64,000 bases of DNA, from positions 62,001-126,000 of the forward strand of contig NZ_JAIOUV010000007.1 in NCBI RefSeq assembly GCF_019931145.1. The letters run 5' to 3'. Numbering within the stretch: position 1 is the stretch's first letter; the number at the start of each line of letters is the position of its first letter. The DNA comes from Marinicella meishanensis. Lineage in GTDB: Bacteria > Pseudomonadota > Gammaproteobacteria > Xanthomonadales > Marinicellaceae. Positions 1 to 9,497 of the stretch are shown here, in pieces. The notes beneath the pieces were generated by a model. The model was not told the DNA's origin. It saw only the letters and a list, made by a program, of their open reading frames with translations, and ran no database searches. Both the position numbers and the translations under genes were made by a program.

Positions 1-662
1 GTCATGTGAGAGGCCGCCTCCAAATTCAAAGTCAAAGCCGTCAGATGGTGGCCGATCAAATCATGTAATTCCCGCGAAATGCGCAAGCGTTCATTGATCC
101 GGGAACTGTCAGCCAACAGCACCTGCGTGGCTTTCAATTCGGTGTTCAACATGCGCAGTTCTTCCTTGGCGTTTTGTTGGCGAAATGCCACCAAAGAGAT
201 GATGAAGGAAAACACCGAAACACCCAGGTAAATAAAGAACAACACATAAGACTGGGTGCGGTCTTCCAATTCACTGCCGATGTAACCAAACTGAAACCCA
301 ATCAACAAATTGCACACGGTCAAAAGGATCAGGCTTTGGCGCAGCGGAAACAGCCATGCCAACAACACCGAGATGATCAAAGCATAAAAAATGCCGGTGC
401 CGCTGTCGGTGATGTGGTTGATCACCAACACCAACACGATCAACATCACGATGGACATCCAGGCCTTGAGTTTGAAGCTCATTTGACCGATGTTGTTGGT
501 CACAAACCAAAACACCAGCCCAAACAGCACATGAGATATCAGGTAAACATTGAAGGGGCGATTGAAGCTTTCGTACTGCAGCAACAATGGGATCGACAGG
601 CTGAGCCAGATGATCAGCCCAGCCAGTCGAATTAAGCGGATGTGTGAGTAGCGATAAACCAT
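1..662 (-). CDS. NarL-type sensor histidine kinase (3' end outside the window)
   Basis: The reading frame starts with ATG at 662, has an AGGG-type ribosome site just upstream, and runs open to base 1, so the C-terminal catalytic part is missing. The first ~150 residues hold several hydrophobic helices typical of a small membrane sensor domain. A short charged coiled stretch (KEELRMLNTELKAT) follows. Then comes a HisKA_3 phosphoacceptor box, ISRELHDLIGHHLTALTL, in which the His of ELHD is the predicted phosphorylation site. This box is specific to kinases that partner LuxR/NarL-type response regulators, and the partner would be expected just beyond the left edge. The signal sensed cannot be told. 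Confidence 0.85.
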   Translation of the reverse strand, partial: MVYRYSHIRLIRLAGLIIWLSLSIPLLLQYESFNRPFNVYLISHVLFGLVFWFVTNNIGQMSFKLKAWMSIVMLIVLVLVINHITDSGTGIFYALIISVLLAWLFPLRQSLILLTVCNLLIGFQFGYIGSELEDRTQSYVLFFIYLGVSVFSFIISLVAFRQQNAKEELRMLNTELKATQVLLADSSRINERLRISRELHDLIGHHLTALTLNLEAASHM

Positions 663-687
663 GCTTTATGCCCTCACTGATTGGTGC

Positions 688-1893
688 TTATTTGATCAAA
701 AATTCGTCGTCACCTATGCGTTCCACCGCCCGGGTGATGGTGGTGTCGCCGACCAACCAAAAATAGGTGCTTCTGGCGCTGGTCAACGGCCGTTCAACCA
801 ACACCGTTTGATTCAACACGTACAGGATGTCATCTTCTTTGAGTTGGTCGGCCACGATGCTCAAATCAATGCGTTTGTTGCGGGCGTGTGAACGACGCAG
901 GTCATCCTGATCTTCGATGTTGGTGTCCACCGCAACGAAATTCAGTTCAGTCGGCTCGACCGTGGCTTCGACCACGGCTTCCTGGCGCTCAGCTTTCGGG
1001 GTGTCTCCAGCCACAGCTTCAGGGTCTTTTTGGTACTTGCCACTGCCTTTTTCAATCAACTTGTGCTCTGCGGGGTCATAGGCTTCCTGCATCCAGAAGT
1101 AGATCACCACACCTTGATTCACAAAGCGTTTGATCAACACCACATCACCTTGGATGTACAAATCATCTTTGCTGGTGATGTTGGCATAACTCATTTCTTT
1201 TTCCACCCGTTTGGTGCGGGCGTAGCGCTTGCGCAAGTCTTCTTTGTTTTCTTCGGTGATGGCGGCATCACTCTCCTCTGCTGGCGCAGCTGGGGTGGCG
1301 GCCACCACCGGTTCGCTGACGGCTTGTGGGGCCGTTTCACGGACCGCCGGCTCGGGTTGGGCCACTTCAGTTCGGCTCGGTTCATAGGCCGAATCGGTGC
1401 TGCCATTGGCTGGCGGCACGGTGATTTGCATGTTGCTGATGCCTTCCAACAAGTCACTGTTGTTGTTTTCGAAACTGGTGTCACCAAAATCCGGTGCTTC
1501 CACCTCGGTGTCAATTTCTGGCTTGTCAATGATGACTTGTTTTTGTACCGGTGTGTCACTGCTGGATGACGATGAAATTTTTGCCACCTTGGCGCCTTTC
1601 ACAGCGGTGATGGCAATGCTTTGGTACAGTGAATCTTTGAAGGTCATTTGCACATCACGCTCGCCGGTGTTGGTCAAACCATTGCGGATGGTGGCATGCC
1701 AGTCTTTGGGTGCAGTGACTTTTAACAACCAATTGTTCTTCGTGGCTTGGGCCCCAATTTCAGACATTTTGCTGCTGAAGTTGGGTAATTTGTACTGGTT
1801 TTCAGTCATGCCCCATGAAGGCAATTCGGCGGCAACAGTGAAGCTGCACAGCATCAGTACGCTGATCAATGTGTTTTGAATAAATGATTTCAT
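688..1893 (-). CDS. secreted protein with an internally duplicated C-terminal domain
   Basis: A 401-residue protein of unknown function, with a signal peptide (cleavage near AAE, residue 23). An N-terminal globular part to about residue 105 is followed by a low-complexity linker rich in Ser, Pro, Ala and Glu. Two related segments follow at residues 219-268 and 330-380. Both have the pattern DLR-x3-AR-x-KR, then DD-x-LY, then V-L-(I/V)-x-R, ending YFW. The domains are probably periplasmic and could bind a ligand or peptidoglycan. The start has a GAGGA ribosome site and overlaps the fumC stop by 4 bp (ATGA), so translation is probably coupled. No catalytic motif is seen. Confidence 0.8.
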   Translation of the reverse strand: MKSFIQNTLISVLMLCSFTVAAELPSWGMTENQYKLPNFSSKMSEIGAQATKNNWLLKVTAPKDWHATIRNGLTNTGERDVQMTFKDSLYQSIAITAVKGAKVAKISSSSSSDTPVQKQVIIDKPEIDTEVEAPDFGDTSFENNNSDLLEGISNMQITVPPANGSTDSAYEPSRTEVAQPEPAVRETAPQAVSEPVVAATPAAPAEESDAAITEENKEDLRKRYARTKRVEKEMSYANITSKDDLYIQGDVVLIKRFVNQGVVIYFWMQEAYDPAEHKLIEKGSGKYQKDPEAVAGDTPKAERQEAVVEATVEPTELNFVAVDTNIEDQDDLRRSHARNKRIDLSIVADQLKEDDILYVLNQTVLVERPLTSARSTYFWLVGDTTITRAVERIGDDEFLIK

Positions 1894-3275
1894 TTTGAGT
1901 CCTCGATTCCCCCTGTGGTCAATTTTATCGGATCTAAGATGGCTTTGATTTCAGCCTCTGTCATGTTGGTATTTTCTAAAGTCACGTCCAGCACCGAACG
2001 TTTTTCGCGGTAAGCTTGTTTGGCAATTTTGGCCCCCAAGTCATACCCAATCACCGCATTCAATGCCGTCACCAAAATGGGGTTTTTACCCACATTTTCG
2101 CTGACCGCATCGTGGTTTACTTTGAAACCTTTGATCGCACTGTGCGCCAATTCGTGGGTCGCGGTGCTTAATATTTCGATGCTCTGTAATGCATTATACG
2201 CAATCACGGGTAACATCACGTTAAGTTGAAAGTTACCGGATTGTCCAGCCACTGCAATGGTGGCGTCATTGCCAATCACTTGGGCACAAACCATGGCCAT
2301 GGCTTCTGGGATCACTGGATTGACTTTGCCGGGCATGATGCTGCTGCCGGGTTGCAGCGACGGCAATTCAATTTCGCCGATACCCGCCAAGGGACCTGAA
2401 TTCATCCAACGCAAATCATTGGCAATTTTCATCAACGTGGTGGCCAACACTTTAAGCTGTCCAGACAGTTCAGTGATGTTGTCTTGGGCACTGATGCCGT
2501 CGAATTTGTTGACCATGGAACTGAATGTCACATCGGTTTCGGCACTGAGTTTGGTCGCAAACAAGGCGCCGAATTTGGGATCGGCATTGATGCCGGTGCC
2601 CACTGCAGTGCCGCCTTGAGGCAGTTGCGAAACGCGGGTCAAAGCATCTTGCAATCGTTGGATGTTGGTTTCGACCAAACTGGCCCAAGTGTTCAACTCT
2701 TGTGCAAAAGTGACCGGCATGGCATCCATCAAATGGGTGCGACCGGTTTTCACCACATCTTGTAAACTGGCGGCTTTGTCTCGGCACACCGACACAAAGT
2801 CCGTCAATGACGGCAGCAATTGGCGGGTCACCGACAACACACAACTCACGGCAATCGCCGTGGGGATCACGTCGTTGGAACTTTGCCCCATATTGACATG
2901 GTCATTGGGGTGGATGAACAACGCATCCGTGCTGGCCAGGTGGGAGATGACTTCATTGCAGTTCATATTGGAACTGGTGCCGGAACCGGTTTGGAACACA
3001 TCGATGGGAAAATGGGCGTCCACCGCACCCGATTGCACCTGTTGTGCCGCCTGGGTGATGGCCTGGCAAATGGCCGGTTCCATGTGCCCCAACTCTTGGT
3101 TGGCTTCGGCGGCGGCCGCTTTGATCAAGCCCAAGGCGTTGATGAAAGCCCGCGGCATGGTCAAGCCGCTGATGGGGAAGTTATTAACGGCCCGTTGAGT
3201 TTGTGCCCCATACAAGGCATCGGCGGGTACTTGCAGTTCACCCATGCTGTCTTTTTCGGTTCGAAATTCAGTCAT
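1890..3275 (-). CDS. fumC: fumarate hydratase, class II
   Basis: Interconverts fumarate and L-malate in the citric acid cycle, in the cytoplasm as a homotetramer without an iron-sulfur cluster. The 461-residue length is typical of FumC. The fumarase/aspartase signature GSSIMPGKVNP is intact in the C-terminal half. The substrate-binding segments SGTSSNMN, GRTHLMDA and GTGIN are also present. The N-terminus starts directly with the family pattern FRTEKDSMGE. The enzyme is oxygen-stable, which fits its place near sodB. The gene overlaps the next secreted-protein gene by 4 bp, so the two are co-transcribed. Confidence 0.97.
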   Translation of the reverse strand: MTEFRTEKDSMGELQVPADALYGAQTQRAVNNFPISGLTMPRAFINALGLIKAAAAEANQELGHMEPAICQAITQAAQQVQSGAVDAHFPIDVFQTGSGTSSNMNCNEVISHLASTDALFIHPNDHVNMGQSSNDVIPTAIAVSCVLSVTRQLLPSLTDFVSVCRDKAASLQDVVKTGRTHLMDAMPVTFAQELNTWASLVETNIQRLQDALTRVSQLPQGGTAVGTGINADPKFGALFATKLSAETDVTFSSMVNKFDGISAQDNITELSGQLKVLATTLMKIANDLRWMNSGPLAGIGEIELPSLQPGSSIMPGKVNPVIPEAMAMVCAQVIGNDATIAVAGQSGNFQLNVMLPVIAYNALQSIEILSTATHELAHSAIKGFKVNHDAVSENVGKNPILVTALNAVIGYDLGAKIAKQAYREKRSVLDVTLENTNMTEAEIKAILDPIKLTTGGIEDSK

Positions 3276-3455
3276 CGTGTCCGTGGTTAAAAAAAGAGCC
3301 GAAATTATACGCGTAAATGGGGTCCGATTGAATAGGTAAATGGGCCTGTTCGCTGCAGGAAGGGATGTTGGCGAAGAAAATTAACAAAGTTTTACTTCAC
3401 GGCACAAATGTCTGACATTCGATTGCTTGAGCAACAATTTTTGTCAATCAATGAC

Positions 3456-4004
3456 TCAAAAACTGGACCCAGGTAGTTGCAGGAACGCCAATTCTTCCTG
3501 GGTTGATTGGCGGCCCAAAATGGCGTTGCGATGGGGGTAACGACCAAAGCGATCAATAATGGCCTGGTGCTTAAGTTCGAAGTCCAGGTTTGACTCCAAA
3601 CCTGGTTGGCTGAACATGGCCACCGCTTGCGTATGAATCAAGGCCGATTCACTGTGCATCAACGGCATGTACATGAAGGCCAGCCTGGCCGGTTGGGTCA
3701 ACAAGGCTTGGTCGGCACCGGTGTCAATGGCCGCCTGAGTCAATGACACTGCCAGGTCATCGTGGGCAAATGCCGCAGCCTGACCACGGAACATGTTCCT
3801 TGGGAATTGGTCCAAAACAATGATTTCGGCCAAGCGACCTGGCGGCGTTGCGCGCCATTGATACAATTCATTGCGAATGGCCCGCTGGTACAAATCTGCA
3901 AATCGCAGTTCGATCAAGCGATCAAATTCAGGGTCTTTGACCCACCATTGTTTGGCGTCAATTTCTGCAAACCAGAATGACAACACCGCTGACATCTCTT
4001 TCAC
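3456..4004 (-). CDS. DUF924 family protein
   Basis: A small cytoplasmic helical protein of the DUF924 family, whose biochemical role is unknown. The family signature is clear: VLSFWFAE near the N-terminus, then VLDQFPRNMFRG, and a C-terminal FGRYPHRN-x-ILGR block. I place the start at GTG 4004 because AGGAGA lies about 6 bases upstream. An ATG at 3995 is the other good candidate, and the frame extends open to an ATG at 4034. It diverges from sodB, so the ~130 bp between them must hold both promoters. Confidence 0.85.
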   Translation of the reverse strand: MKEMSAVLSFWFAEIDAKQWWVKDPEFDRLIELRFADLYQRAIRNELYQWRATPPGRLAEIIVLDQFPRNMFRGQAAAFAHDDLAVSLTQAAIDTGADQALLTQPARLAFMYMPLMHSESALIHTQAVAMFSQPGLESNLDFELKHQAIIDRFGRYPHRNAILGRQSTQEELAFLQLPGSSF

Positions 4005-4135
4005 ACCCAATCTCCTAACATGTGGTCGATCCATACATTGCCACTAAAAATATAAACCGAACCTTTAAATGTGCCAGGTGGACCACATATGAAAGGCTGG
4101 AACTTTTTATCTCACTTTACAATAGGAATTTGCAC

Positions 4136-4714
4136 ATGTCATTTGAATTACCCCAATTACCCTATGCCAACAATGCATTGGAACCCCACATTTCTGAGGA
4201 AACTTTGAATTATCACCACGGCAAACACCACAACGCCTATGTCAACAACCTCAACAACTTGGTCAAAGACAGTGAATTTGCCGGCTTGTCGTTGGAAGAA
4301 ATCATCCTGAAATCATCTGGTGGCGTGTTCAACAATGCGGCTCAAATTTGGAACCACACCTTTTACTTCAATGGCTTTTCACCCAACGGTGGTGGTCAAC
4401 CCAGCGGTGCCTTGGCGGACAAAATCAACGACGCATTTGGCAGCTTTGATGCCTTTGTGGAACAGTTCAACCAATGCGCCATGACCACTTTCGGTTCCGG
4501 CTGGGCTTGGTTGGTACAGGATCAATCAGGCGCTTTGCAAATCGTCAGCACCGCCAATGCGGGCAACCCCATGACCGATGGCTTGCACCCTTTGTTGACC
4601 TGTGATGTGTGGGAGCATGCTTATTATGTGGACACCCGCAACGACCGTGGCGGCTACTTGAAAAACTTCTGGAACATCGTCAACTGGGACTTTGTGGCCA
4701 ACAACTTGAAATAA
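4136..4714 (+). CDS. sodB: superoxide dismutase, iron type
   Basis: Converts superoxide to oxygen and hydrogen peroxide in the cytoplasm. At 192 residues it matches the Fe-SOD family. The metal ligands are in the expected motifs: His in YHHGKHH, His in WNHTFYF, and Asp/His in [10 protein letters not shown]. The Gln of [10 protein letters not shown] is the position that marks Fe-type rather than Mn-type enzymes. The open frame extends upstream to 4022. The ATG at 4136 has AGGA at a good distance, and the protein then begins [10 protein letters not shown] as in known SodB proteins. A strong bidirectional terminator follows. Confidence 0.96.
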   Translation: MSFELPQLPYANNALEPHISEETLNYHHGKHHNAYVNNLNNLVKDSEFAGLSLEEIILKSSGGVFNNAAQIWNHTFYFNGFSPNGGGQPSGALADKINDAFGSFDAFVEQFNQCAMTTFGSGWAWLVQDQSGALQIVSTANAGNPMTDGLHPLLTCDVWEHAYYVDTRNDRGGYLKNFWNIVNWDFVANNLK

Positions 4715-4731
4715 ACGCGATTCCATATTCG

Positions 4732-4771
4732 CCCAAAAAAACCGCAGCTTATTGGCTGCGGTTTTTTTGGG
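4732..4771. terminator. bidirectional Rho-independent terminator
   Basis: An ACCGCAGC-loop-GCTGCGGT stem is flanked by an A-run on the left and a T-run on the right. It can therefore end both sodB (plus) and the RND pump operon (minus), which converge here. Confidence 0.9.
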
Positions 4772-4787
4772 TCAAGACCAAGCCCGA

Positions 4788-7700
4788 TCAATTCACCACG
4801 GTGATGCTGGGTTCATCAGAACCTGACTCGTCATTTTGGTCGTCTTTTTTGCGGCGACGGAACAACTTGCGCGCACCAGTCTTGATGTCAATGCCAATGC
4901 CATACAGCGATGGCACCATCAACAAGGTCACAAAGAAGGCCATGAACACCCCAAAGGCCAGTGACACCACAATGGGTTGCAAGAAGGCTGCTTGAATTGA
5001 CCGTTCCAGCATCATCGGCATCAAGCCCACAATGGTCGTCACCGAAGTCAGCAGAATCGGTCTGAAGCGCAACACCCCGGCTTCCACGATGGCTTCTTTC
5101 GCATCCATGCCCTTTTCCCTGAGCTTGTTGCAATAATCCATCAACACCAGGTTGTCGTTGACCACCACCCCAGCAGCAGCGGCGATGCCAAAGTAGGAGA
5201 AGATGGCCATGGTCATGTCCAAAGCCGCGTGACCGACGACGGCGCCCACGAATGCAAATGGGATGGCGATCAGGATCAATATGGGTTGCGAGTAACTCTT
5301 GAACGCCACTGCCAACAAGGTGTACATGGCAAAGAATGCCATGAAATACAAACCCATCACTTCTTTGATGAAACGGGCCTCACCTTCAGCCTGGCCCACC
5401 GAGCCACGGATGATGCCTGGATACTTGGCTTCCCAGGCTGGGTAGAAATTTTCTTCCAGGTCTTTGTTGATGTCACTCCTGACATCGTCTTTCAAATCCG
5501 CACTGATGCGGGCAGCGCGGTTACCATTCCAGCGTTGGATGCTCTTGATGCCAGGGGCATATTCCAGATCAGCCACCGCCATCAAAGGCACTTCACGACC
5601 ATCGGTGGTGCGCACAAAGAAGTTATTCAAGGATTCAATGGAGCGTCTGGACTCCACCGGATAACGCACTTTGACCCGCACATCTTGTCCGTTTCTGGGC
5701 ACCCGTTGCACTTCTTCGCCAAAATAAGCTTGTCTCACCTGTCGGTTGATTTCTGCCAACGACAGGCCCAATTTGGTGGCACCTGGCTTCAGGGTCAGGC
5801 GAATTTCTTCCGAAGCCCCTTCCAGGTTGTTGCGCACATCATACAAACTTTCATAGGTGCGCAACTGGTCTTCCAGTTCATTGGTGGCCGCCCGCAACAC
5901 ATCCAGGTCGGGGTGTCTGATGGACAGCTCAAAGCCAGGATCATTGTTGCCTTGGGTGTATTGCACCGACACCTCTTTGGCATCCGGCACATCCCCCATC
6001 AACTCACGCAAGCGCACCGAGGCGTCTTTGGCCGACATGCTCTGTACCGCTTCAGGTCGCGATTCCGGCGGGGTCAGCTTCACAATGGCGATCACGCTGT
6101 CGCGTCTGGAACGGGTGTACCAATTTTCAATCAAGCCGCCTTGACCATCGGTCATTTCGTTGACTTCATCTTCCAATTGTTTTTCGGCCGCTTGCAACTG
6201 CGCCAAAATTTCCAGGGCCCGACTGTACGGCGCCCCTTCTGGCAACACCACATTGACGATGATTTCATCGGACTCAATGTCAGGCATGAAACTTTTCTTC
6301 ACCAAACCATTGCCGAACATGCCAAAACCGATGACCAACAGGCCAATAAAAAAGCTGGTGGTCAAGTAGCGGTTGCGCAAGGCAAACTCACCGATCTTGC
6401 GATAGTGGTTATGGGCAAAGTTGATGATGCTTTGCGACACCGCTTTTTGCATGCGACCCAAGCGGTTTTGGTCTTTGCGCGGTTTCATGGTCGACAAGTG
6501 AGCCGGCAAAATCAGCAAGGACTCAATCAAGGAGAATGTCAGGGCCAAAATCACCACCCAGGTGATGTGGCGGGTGAACTCACTGGTCGAGCCACCCAAA
6601 AACAGCCACGGCATGAAAGCCATGATGGTGGTCAAGACCCCAAAGATCACCGGTTTGGACACCAGCTGGGCGCCGGAGATGGCGGACTTGGTACCACCAC
6701 CCAGACGGGTTGATTCGGAATGGATGCCTTCACCGACCACGATGGCGTCATCCACCACAATACCCAGCACCAGCAGGAAGGCAAAGGTCGACAACATGTT
6801 CAAAGAAACGCCAACCGTTGGCAGGAACACAAAGGCACCGGCATAGGCCGTGGCAATGCCCACAGCCACCCACAGCGCCACCCTGGGGCGCAAGGTCAAC
6901 ATCAAAATGGCCAACACCAGGATCAAGCCCATGAAAGCTGATGAGCCAATGGTTTCCATGCGGCCTTTGAAGTCTTCGGCTTGGTCATTCCACAAAGTCA
7001 GTTTGGCACCATGTGGCAAGGTGTCTTGTCGTTCAGCAATCCATTTGCGCACCGATTGTGAAGCGGTCACAATGTCCATGATTTCGGTGGTCATCACCTG
7101 AATCAACACCCCAGGTTCACCATTCAAGGTGGCCAAAATCGGGTTGTCTTCAAAGCCGTCAATAACGGTGGCCACATCACCCACCCGAATGACACCACCG
7201 TCATTGGTTTCTTTGATGATGATGTTGGCAAAATCGGCTTCGGTGTCGGCTTGGCTGCGAACTTTCAGTTGATAAGTACCGACTTCGGTTCTGACCGTAC
7301 CGGATGATTGGTTCATCGAAGAATTGCGGATCGCGGTGGCCACATCAGAGAAGGTCAGGCCATACCGTTGCAAGGCGTCTTCACCTACCTCAATGGAAAT
7401 TTCTTCGTTGCGGGTACCGAACAATTGCACCACCGTGATGGCCGGTAATTGGGCCACCTCACGGCGCAAGGTTTCGGCCAAGCGCTTCAACTCGCGCTCG
7501 GTCATGTCACCATGAACGGCGATGCGGATGAATTCATCGCGGTTGACCCATTGCTGCACAATTGGTTGTTCCATGTCAGTGGGGAACGACGAAATCGAAT
7601 CAACACGGATTTTCACGTCATTCATGAACTGATTGAAATCAACCTGTTGTTCAGCCAGGATGTACACCTGACCTATGCCCTCACGGGATGACGACCGCAC

Positions 7701-7940
7701 CCATTCGATGGCATCCATGTCGCTGACCGATTCTTCGATTCGGGCCACCAACTGTTCTTCCACGTCTTGTGGCGAAGCACCTGGCCAGGCCACGCTGATT
7801 TGTAAGCCAGGGAACCTGACTTGTGGATCCATTTCGCGTTCCATTTGGCTGAACTGGATGAAGCCAGCGACAAATATGCCGATCATCACCAAATTCGCAG
7901 CCACTGAATTTTTTGCCCACCAGGCTATCAATCGATTCAT
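4788..7940 (-). CDS. RND efflux transporter, AcrB/HAE1-like inner-membrane subunit
   Basis: A 1050-residue proton-driven exporter forming the inner-membrane pump of a tripartite efflux system. The family pattern is clear: a first membrane helix, two large periplasmic loops, and helix 4 with the proton-relay pair in GIVVDDAIVVGEG. The motif corresponding to AcrB Lys940 reads GVVVNDNLVLMD, so Asn sits where AcrB has Lys. This is a known feature of one RND subgroup rather than a sign of decay. It follows the adaptor gene by 42 bp. No TolC-like outer-membrane partner is in the window. The substrate cannot be predicted. An antisense frame of 494 codons inside it is a shadow. Confidence 0.95.
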   Translation of the reverse strand: MNRLIAWWAKNSVAANLVMIGIFVAGFIQFSQMEREMDPQVRFPGLQISVAWPGASPQDVEEQLVARIEESVSDMDAIEWVRSSSREGIGQVYILAEQQVDFNQFMNDVKIRVDSISSFPTDMEQPIVQQWVNRDEFIRIAVHGDMTERELKRLAETLRREVAQLPAITVVQLFGTRNEEISIEVGEDALQRYGLTFSDVATAIRNSSMNQSSGTVRTEVGTYQLKVRSQADTEADFANIIIKETNDGGVIRVGDVATVIDGFEDNPILATLNGEPGVLIQVMTTEIMDIVTASQSVRKWIAERQDTLPHGAKLTLWNDQAEDFKGRMETIGSSAFMGLILVLAILMLTLRPRVALWVAVGIATAYAGAFVFLPTVGVSLNMLSTFAFLLVLGIVVDDAIVVGEGIHSESTRLGGGTKSAISGAQLVSKPVIFGVLTTIMAFMPWLFLGGSTSEFTRHITWVVILALTFSLIESLLILPAHLSTMKPRKDQNRLGRMQKAVSQSIINFAHNHYRKIGEFALRNRYLTTSFFIGLLVIGFGMFGNGLVKKSFMPDIESDEIIVNVVLPEGAPYSRALEILAQLQAAEKQLEDEVNEMTDGQGGLIENWYTRSRRDSVIAIVKLTPPESRPEAVQSMSAKDASVRLRELMGDVPDAKEVSVQYTQGNNDPGFELSIRHPDLDVLRAATNELEDQLRTYESLYDVRNNLEGASEEIRLTLKPGATKLGLSLAEINRQVRQAYFGEEVQRVPRNGQDVRVKVRYPVESRRSIESLNNFFVRTTDGREVPLMAVADLEYAPGIKSIQRWNGNRAARISADLKDDVRSDINKDLEENFYPAWEAKYPGIIRGSVGQAEGEARFIKEVMGLYFMAFFAMYTLLAVAFKSYSQPILILIAIPFAFVGAVVGHAALDMTMAIFSYFGIAAAAGVVVNDNLVLMDYCNKLREKGMDAKEAIVEAGVLRFRPILLTSVTTIVGLMPMMLERSIQAAFLQPIVVSLAFGVFMAFFVTLLMVPSLYGIGIDIKTGARKLFRRRKKDDQNDESGSDEPSITVVN

Positions 7941-7982
7941 GCTGTTACCTCGCTCTCTTGTTCTTCACTGGTCTGTGCGCTG

Positions 7983-9176
7983 TTAAAGTTGAGCCAAAGA
8001 TTCATTACTGGCGGCCTGGCCTTTGACCATTGGCTCCACCAACATGCCTTGGGCCGCATTGGGTAAGGTGGACACCGCCACCTTTTCACCCACACTCACA
8101 CCACCGCTGAGCAACACCTGCTCTTTGGAAGTGGAAATCACTTCCACCGAACGGATGTCCAATTTGTTCTCGGCATCCACCACATACACTTTGTCGGCGT
8201 TGCGCAAGGCGTCCCGTGGAATCACCATGGCTTGAATGGATTCAACCCCTTCGATGTTGGCCTGGACAAACATGCCAACCGCAAATGGCACCCCGAAATC
8301 GGCGCCAGCGCCATAAGGATCTTGCACTTCAGCGATGGCGTATACCAAGCGGGTTTCTTGATCAAATGAGGCATTGATGCGGGTGATTCTGCCTTGCCAG
8401 CTGTGTTTGGAGCGGCCCATGTGAGAAGTGAATTCCACCGCAGGGCCAGCACCATTTTCAGCCATGAAACCCATCGGCAAATCCAACTCAGTCAACTGAA
8501 TATCGGTCAGTGGCAAACGCACTTCAACGGCATCCACGGAAAACACCTTACCCAGCTGGGTTCCAGCGGTGATGTACTGACCCACACCGACCAAGCGGTT
8601 GACCACGCGGCCTTTGAATGGCACTTTGATTTCGGTTCGGGCCACATTCAATTGGGCTTCTTTCAAATTGGCTTGGGCCGCCCGCAATTGGGCTTTGGCG
8701 TCTTCGACCTGAGGCTTGTTCAAAGCAAATTCGGTCGGTTTGACGTTGCCATTCTTTTGCAGCCAGGTGTCTTTTTTCATTTCGGCATTGGCCAATTCGC
8801 GTTCCAGATTGACTTTGGCAGCCGCTACTTCGGCTTCGGCCCGCACCACCGCCACTTTGTAATCGGTGTCGTCGATTTTGATCAAAGTTGACTCAGGCTC
8901 AAACTGCGCCCCTTCGGCAAATGAATCAGCAATGCTGACCACGTGGCCAGTAACCCTGGAAATCAAATCAATTTCGGTTTTGGGCCGAACTTCGCCTTGG
9001 GTTTCAACATCGGGGGTGATGACTTCGCTTTTCACTTCGTCAACATACAGGGAAATCAGCCGCTGGGTGGGCTCTTTCTTTTCAGGTTCTGGCTTGGCGG
9101 CCGCCAACGCTTGGACCACGTAAACACTGATCACCAATACCAAGACAGGTGCAAGAATTTTGACAAATGTTTTCAC
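7983..9176 (-). CDS. RND periplasmic adaptor (HlyD/MFP family)
   Basis: A 397-residue membrane-fusion protein that joins the inner-membrane pump to an outer-membrane channel. An N-terminal hydrophobic helix (ILAPVLVLVISVYVV) is followed by the first lipoyl half. Next comes a long Ala/Glu/Lys coiled-coil hairpin (about residues 110-180) and the second lipoyl half with KVPFKGRVVNRLV-type motif. Beta-barrel and membrane-proximal domains end the protein. The start is GTG 9176 with GAGGA upstream. It lies directly ahead of the RND subunit and is surely co-transcribed with it. There is no Cys lipobox, so it is probably anchored by the helix. Confidence 0.93.
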   Translation of the reverse strand: MKTFVKILAPVLVLVISVYVVQALAAAKPEPEKKEPTQRLISLYVDEVKSEVITPDVETQGEVRPKTEIDLISRVTGHVVSIADSFAEGAQFEPESTLIKIDDTDYKVAVVRAEAEVAAAKVNLERELANAEMKKDTWLQKNGNVKPTEFALNKPQVEDAKAQLRAAQANLKEAQLNVARTEIKVPFKGRVVNRLVGVGQYITAGTQLGKVFSVDAVEVRLPLTDIQLTELDLPMGFMAENGAGPAVEFTSHMGRSKHSWQGRITRINASFDQETRLVYAIAEVQDPYGAGADFGVPFAVGMFVQANIEGVESIQAMVIPRDALRNADKVYVVDAENKLDIRSVEVISTSKEQVLLSGGVSVGEKVAVSTLPNAAQGMLVEPMVKGQAASNESLAQL

Positions 9177-9497
9177 GACTTTTCCTCTTATTTATGAAGG
9201 TTGATTGGCTGAGTAACGCGGGAAGATGGAGATAGTTACAATCAATTCACAAATCAGTACTTTTGGCACATAAGCCGTTTTAACTTGAATTGAAAGACTG
9301 ATTAACGCCTGCCCACATCGTCTACTATTTATTATTTGAGCATGAACAGTTCGGTTGATTCATGGGCTGTAAGTCACCCATTACCGCATTTTTCGTAGGC
9401 CATAAGTCACGGTTTCTCAAGCAACCCTGACCAATGGCCTATCCCCCCGTGACGCAGATGGGTTATAGTGAATAGACCGCAATACCGGAGACACACC
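9177..9497. promoter_or_regulatory. divergent intergenic region between efflux operon and amidohydrolase
   Basis: About 320 bp without a convincing gene, so it must carry promoters for both flanking units. It is AT-rich near 9230-9345. It holds two similar short blocks, GGCTGTAAGTCAC (about 9364) and GGCCATAAGTCAC (about 9398), in direct orientation, which could be paired regulator sites. I could not fix -35/-10 boxes with confidence. Confidence 0.35.

Noticed and set aside
5229-6713. 494-codon open frame on the plus strand
   Set aside because: It lies wholly antisense to the conserved RND pump gene. Its His/Gln-rich translation has no family motif and it has no ribosome site. It is a codon-bias shadow.
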